Origin: an uncultured Pseudovibrio sp.
Lineage (GTDB): Bacteria > Pseudomonadota > Alphaproteobacteria > Rhizobiales > Stappiaceae
NCBI GenBank assembly: GCA_947496145.1
Contig: CANMBS010000012.1
Coordinates: 1-64,000 of the forward strand
Reading direction: 5' to 3'
DNA length: 64,000 nucleotides
Every line of letters begins with the position of its first letter. The first letter of the stretch is position 1. Below the pieces are notes generated by a model. The model was not told where the DNA came from and ran no database searches. It saw only the letters and a program-made list of their open reading frames with translations. Shown in pieces: positions 61,874 to 64,000 of this stretch. Position numbers and translations under genes: made by a program.

Positions 61874-63001
61874 ATGACTATTCAAAACTATATTACTGAT
61901 GAGCCAGTTTCCCGTGTAACTAAACTGGTGAACAAGCTGCGCGAAGACGAGAGCCCGTTCTTTGAAATTGGAGGCGGACTTAAAGAAAGCCCAGACCTGC
62001 TCCTTAAGCAGAGTCAGGAAATTAAATCTTTTGGAACGGAATATGGCGTCCCCGAAGCCATCGGACTGGTTATGCATGCATATATGACGGCTGCTATCAG
62101 TACATTCCCAATCGATGATGATGATCTGGGAAAAACCCGCCAGGCACTGCTTGAATACATAGTCAGCTCGAAAAAGCTGATCGCGAATTCCGGAGCAGAT
62201 CAGATAAACCGTGCCAATACAGAAGGGACACCTTCAGCACGTGCTGAGCAGGTTAAGGGAGGATACATCATTCATGGTGAGAAATCCTTTGTCTCCCTTG
62301 CTAAAACCGCTGATTTCTTTCTGTTCAATGCAACCATAGAGGACGAAGGCGAAGCGTTTTTCCTCGCCCCCATGGATGCGAAAGAGGTTGAGTTATGTGA
62401 AACGAGCCTATCCACTCAGTTTGATGTCGAAACTCACGTAGTTCGGATGAATGGACTGTTCGTACCCGAGCAAATGACCTTCCCGAACCTATCAATATCT
62501 GATGCAGAAAATGCAGCAATTGATTTTCATAGTTATCAGCGTGCGTGGTTCATGGTGCTCGCTGGATCCGCATATCTAGGCGGAGGCAAACGCGCCTTGC
62601 TAGAGGGCGCTAAATTCGCTCAAGAAACGTGCCTTCCTGATGGGACACAACTAGGGCAAATGGATGCGAACCTTGTTGAATTTGGACGGCTAAACATAAT
62701 GCACGATGCAGCATGGGCAACTCTGGAAGGGGCAGCAAATGCCCTGACTAAGTTTTCCGAAAGCCCATCAGCAGAAACGTTGCAAGCATTTTATCGCGCC
62801 GCATTGGTTGCAAAATACACGTGCTGTAATCAGGCGGAGCAGATCGTGGCAAGAGTGAGAAAGCTGGTTGGTACAAGAACATACACTGCAGGAAGCATAC
62901 TAGAAGATATTTGCACGCACATTGTACTGGGGCCAATGCATCCGGTTATAGATTCAATTGCTGAACGGCACATGGGCGACCACCTGCTTCAAAGTGTTTA
63001 A
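61874..63001 (+). CDS. Acyl-CoA dehydrogenase-like flavoprotein
   Basis: This 375-residue protein has the acyl-CoA dehydrogenase plan. A helical N-terminus is followed by a beta domain (G-G-Y-I-I-H-G-E-K-S-F-V-S-L-A near residue 130; F-F-L-A-P-M-D) and a C-terminal helical bundle with R-A-W-F-M-V-L-A-G-S-A-Y-L-G-G. Similarity to housekeeping fatty acid enzymes is low. Relatives in biosynthetic clusters oxidise carrier-protein- or CoA-bound acyl or aminoacyl groups, or act as N-hydroxylases. It lies 89 bp after the ATP-grasp gene and 4 bp before the transferase, so the three are probably one operon. The substrate is unknown. Confidence 0.8.
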   Translation: MTIQNYITDEPVSRVTKLVNKLREDESPFFEIGGGLKESPDLLLKQSQEIKSFGTEYGVPEAIGLVMHAYMTAAISTFPIDDDDLGKTRQALLEYIVSSKKLIANSGADQINRANTEGTPSARAEQVKGGYIIHGEKSFVSLAKTADFFLFNATIEDEGEAFFLAPMDAKEVELCETSLSTQFDVETHVVRMNGLFVPEQMTFPNLSISDAENAAIDFHSYQRAWFMVLAGSAYLGGGKRALLEGAKFAQETCLPDGTQLGQMDANLVEFGRLNIMHDAAWATLEGAANALTKFSESPSAETLQAFYRAALVAKYTCCNQAEQIVARVRKLVGTRTYTAGSILEDICTHIVLGPMHPVIDSIAERHMGDHLLQSV

Positions 63002-63005
63002 TTAC

Positions 63006-63971
63006 ATGACAAATCAATTTTCTTGGTACGTTCGTAGCACTCCGGGGTATCTGATAAACCATGTGCTGCCATTATCATGGGCCTATCAAAAGCGCTATGG
63101 TCGATCATTGCCGATGGTTTGCTCTAAAAGACCAGAGTTTGTCGATCATTGCCCGACACTTGAATTGTTAAACTCGCGCAAAACGCGCGGTAAAACCTGC
63201 CTCTGCTTTGATATTAAAAGTTTTGCTATTGAGAGGCTCAAAGGTAGAAGAGCTATTTTGCTGCATCATAGCTTGATTAGTAAAGGTATACTTGGCCGTT
63301 TGAGTATTGGCCTGCTATTGCGAAGTGCCAGCAAAATTATTCTTCCTGCAAATCATATTATGGATGATGTGCATTCTCTTATTCCGCGTAAGTGTTTATT
63401 ACGCGGACCGTATTTGCCATTTGACTGGAGGCGGGAGCATTTAACAAAATCTCAGCTTGCTCTACTGGGTGAATGGACTGCAAATGATAAACCTAAAGTT
63501 CTGGTTTGCTTAGCCCTCAATGATGAGGAAACCAACAACGCACTGGTACAGATCGCAGATCAACTAAAAAGCCAAGACTGCTGTTCGCTGGCATTGAAAG
63601 TACACCCTGCGAACCGGGAGGTGCAAAGCAACCTATCAAGTCATCTTATTTTTAAAGACTACCCAACTATACCACTCCTCCGCTCCGCCGATTTGGTTGT
63701 ATCCTGCTACTCCTCCACGGCTCTGGAGGCTCAAATGCTGGGTACGCCTGTGCGTGTATTTCTTCCAAATAAGCAAAACACTCCCAGAATGACAGAAGCA
63801 GATCATTTTATTCTGAAGGATATCGAACCTATTAAAACTGCGGATGACGCACTGAAATTCTTAAAAAACGCAGGAAGTCTTAAAGATAAGACATGTGAAG
63901 AATTTGAATCCCAAAAACAAACCATGGGTGATATGCTGTGTAACATGATGGAGCGGGTTCATGTACTTTAA
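63006..63971 (+). CDS. GT-B-fold-like transferase, possibly surface polysaccharide
   Basis: This 321-residue protein has a C-terminal half of the type seen in CDP-glycerol, capsule and related GT-B transferases: L-A-L-K-V-H-P-A-N-R near residue 200, then I-P-L-L-R-S-A-D-L-V-V-S-C-Y-S-S-T-A-L-E-A with Q-M-L-G-T-P-V. That is the usual nucleotide-sugar end of such folds. The N-terminal half (A-I-L-L-H-H-S-L-I-S-K) fits a receptor domain. The acceptor and donor are unknown. ATG 63006 is used because the longer frame from 62958 overlaps the previous gene. Its end overlaps the next start by 11 bases. Confidence 0.65.
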   Translation: MTNQFSWYVRSTPGYLINHVLPLSWAYQKRYGRSLPMVCSKRPEFVDHCPTLELLNSRKTRGKTCLCFDIKSFAIERLKGRRAILLHHSLISKGILGRLSIGLLLRSASKIILPANHIMDDVHSLIPRKCLLRGPYLPFDWRREHLTKSQLALLGEWTANDKPKVLVCLALNDEETNNALVQIADQLKSQDCCSLALKVHPANREVQSNLSSHLIFKDYPTIPLLRSADLVVSCYSSTALEAQMLGTPVRVFLPNKQNTPRMTEADHFILKDIEPIKTADDALKFLKNAGSLKDKTCEEFESQKQTMGDMLCNMMERVHVL

Positions 63972-64000
63972 AACAGCTCTTATTTTTTGGATGTTACTGT
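63961..64000 (+). CDS. Partial CDS, N-terminus of a probable membrane protein
   Basis: ATG 63961, behind GGAGCGGG, opens a frame reading M-Y-F-K-T-A-L-I-F-W-M-L-L to the window edge. It overlaps the transferase stop codon. A hydrophobic start after a short basic lead suggests a signal or transmembrane segment, so the operon probably continues past the window. With 13 codons the family cannot be known. Confidence 0.45.
   Translation, partial: MYFKTALIFWMLL

Noticed and set aside
1-64000. tRNA, rRNA, CRISPR, riboswitch, prophage or intact insertion sequence
   Set aside because: No such element was recognised by eye. Small or degenerate RNAs could be missed without a covariance-model search.

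Overview
The window looks like chromosomal DNA of a marine, facultatively anaerobic alphaproteobacterium. Base composition is moderate, close to half G+C by eye. The gene content (znuCB-zur, PutA with a separate Lrp-type PutR, UgpC-type sugar ABC systems, TRAP and TAXI-TRAP transporters, glucuronide and galactoside catabolism, arginine deiminase fermentation, and an enterobacterial-style AdhE) resembles Pseudovibrio and its relatives. That genus assignment is an inference from gene content, not from a marker gene. No rRNA, tRNA, CRISPR array, complete insertion sequence or prophage was recognised.

Layout. 0-2.6 kb: a truncated EamA transporter divergent from a MocR/GntR aminotransferase-fold regulator, then a DUF1062 protein. 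3-5.7 kb: adhE with an FNR-like box upstream. 6.2-10.5 kb: rluA, a cupin, an SCP2-domain protein, a TetR regulator, a LuxR-type regulator whose receiver domain lacks the phosphoacceptor Asp, and an unrecognised protein. 10.4-12.5 kb: znuC-znuB-zur without znuA, behind a likely Zur box. 12.6-24.4 kb: a two-armed glucuronide/hexuronate locus, uidA-uxuR-uxuA on minus and TRAP dctQM-GH31-uxuB-uxaC on plus, with a UxuR-type operator on each arm. 24.5-27.9 kb: an acyl-CoA synthetase and a CofD-like protein. 28.2-35 kb: a YfcC/ArcD-type antiporter, arcA, arcB, arcC, an NhaC antiporter and a GNAT. 35-39.2 kb: divergent putR and putA. 39.3-49.1 kb: a galactoside locus (GH42, SMP-30 lactonase, dgoA, dgoK, ABC transporter, IclR regulator). 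49.2-51.8 kb: a GFA protein, a GNAT and a second acyl-CoA ligase. 52.5-60.4 kb: a dimethylglycine/sarcosine-dehydrogenase-like flavoprotein divergent from an RpiR regulator, a TAXI-TRAP transporter and a UspA protein. 60.5-64 kb: a visibly A+T-richer run of ATP-grasp enzyme, acyl-CoA-dehydrogenase-like protein and GT-B-like transferase that continues past the window.

How the genes work together. UidA frees glucuronate; UxaC, UxuB and UxuA convert it to 2-keto-3-deoxygluconate (KDG), whose kinase and aldolase are not here. GH42, the lactonase, DgoK and DgoA form a De Ley-Doudoroff galactose route that lacks galactose dehydrogenase and galactonate dehydratase in this window. ArcABC and AdhE give fermentative ATP and NAD+ regeneration without oxygen. 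PutA feeds proline into glutamate. The TAXI-TRAP system probably imports a small molecule used by the flavoprotein.

The best candidates for undescribed biology are the orphan A+T-rich ATP-grasp/ACAD/transferase locus at the right end, the RpiR/flavoprotein/TAXI-TRAP/UspA unit, and the aspartate-less LuxR regulator with its unknown neighbour. No clearly new system is proven by the sequence alone. Protein assignments come from recognising family motifs by eye; no database search was run.
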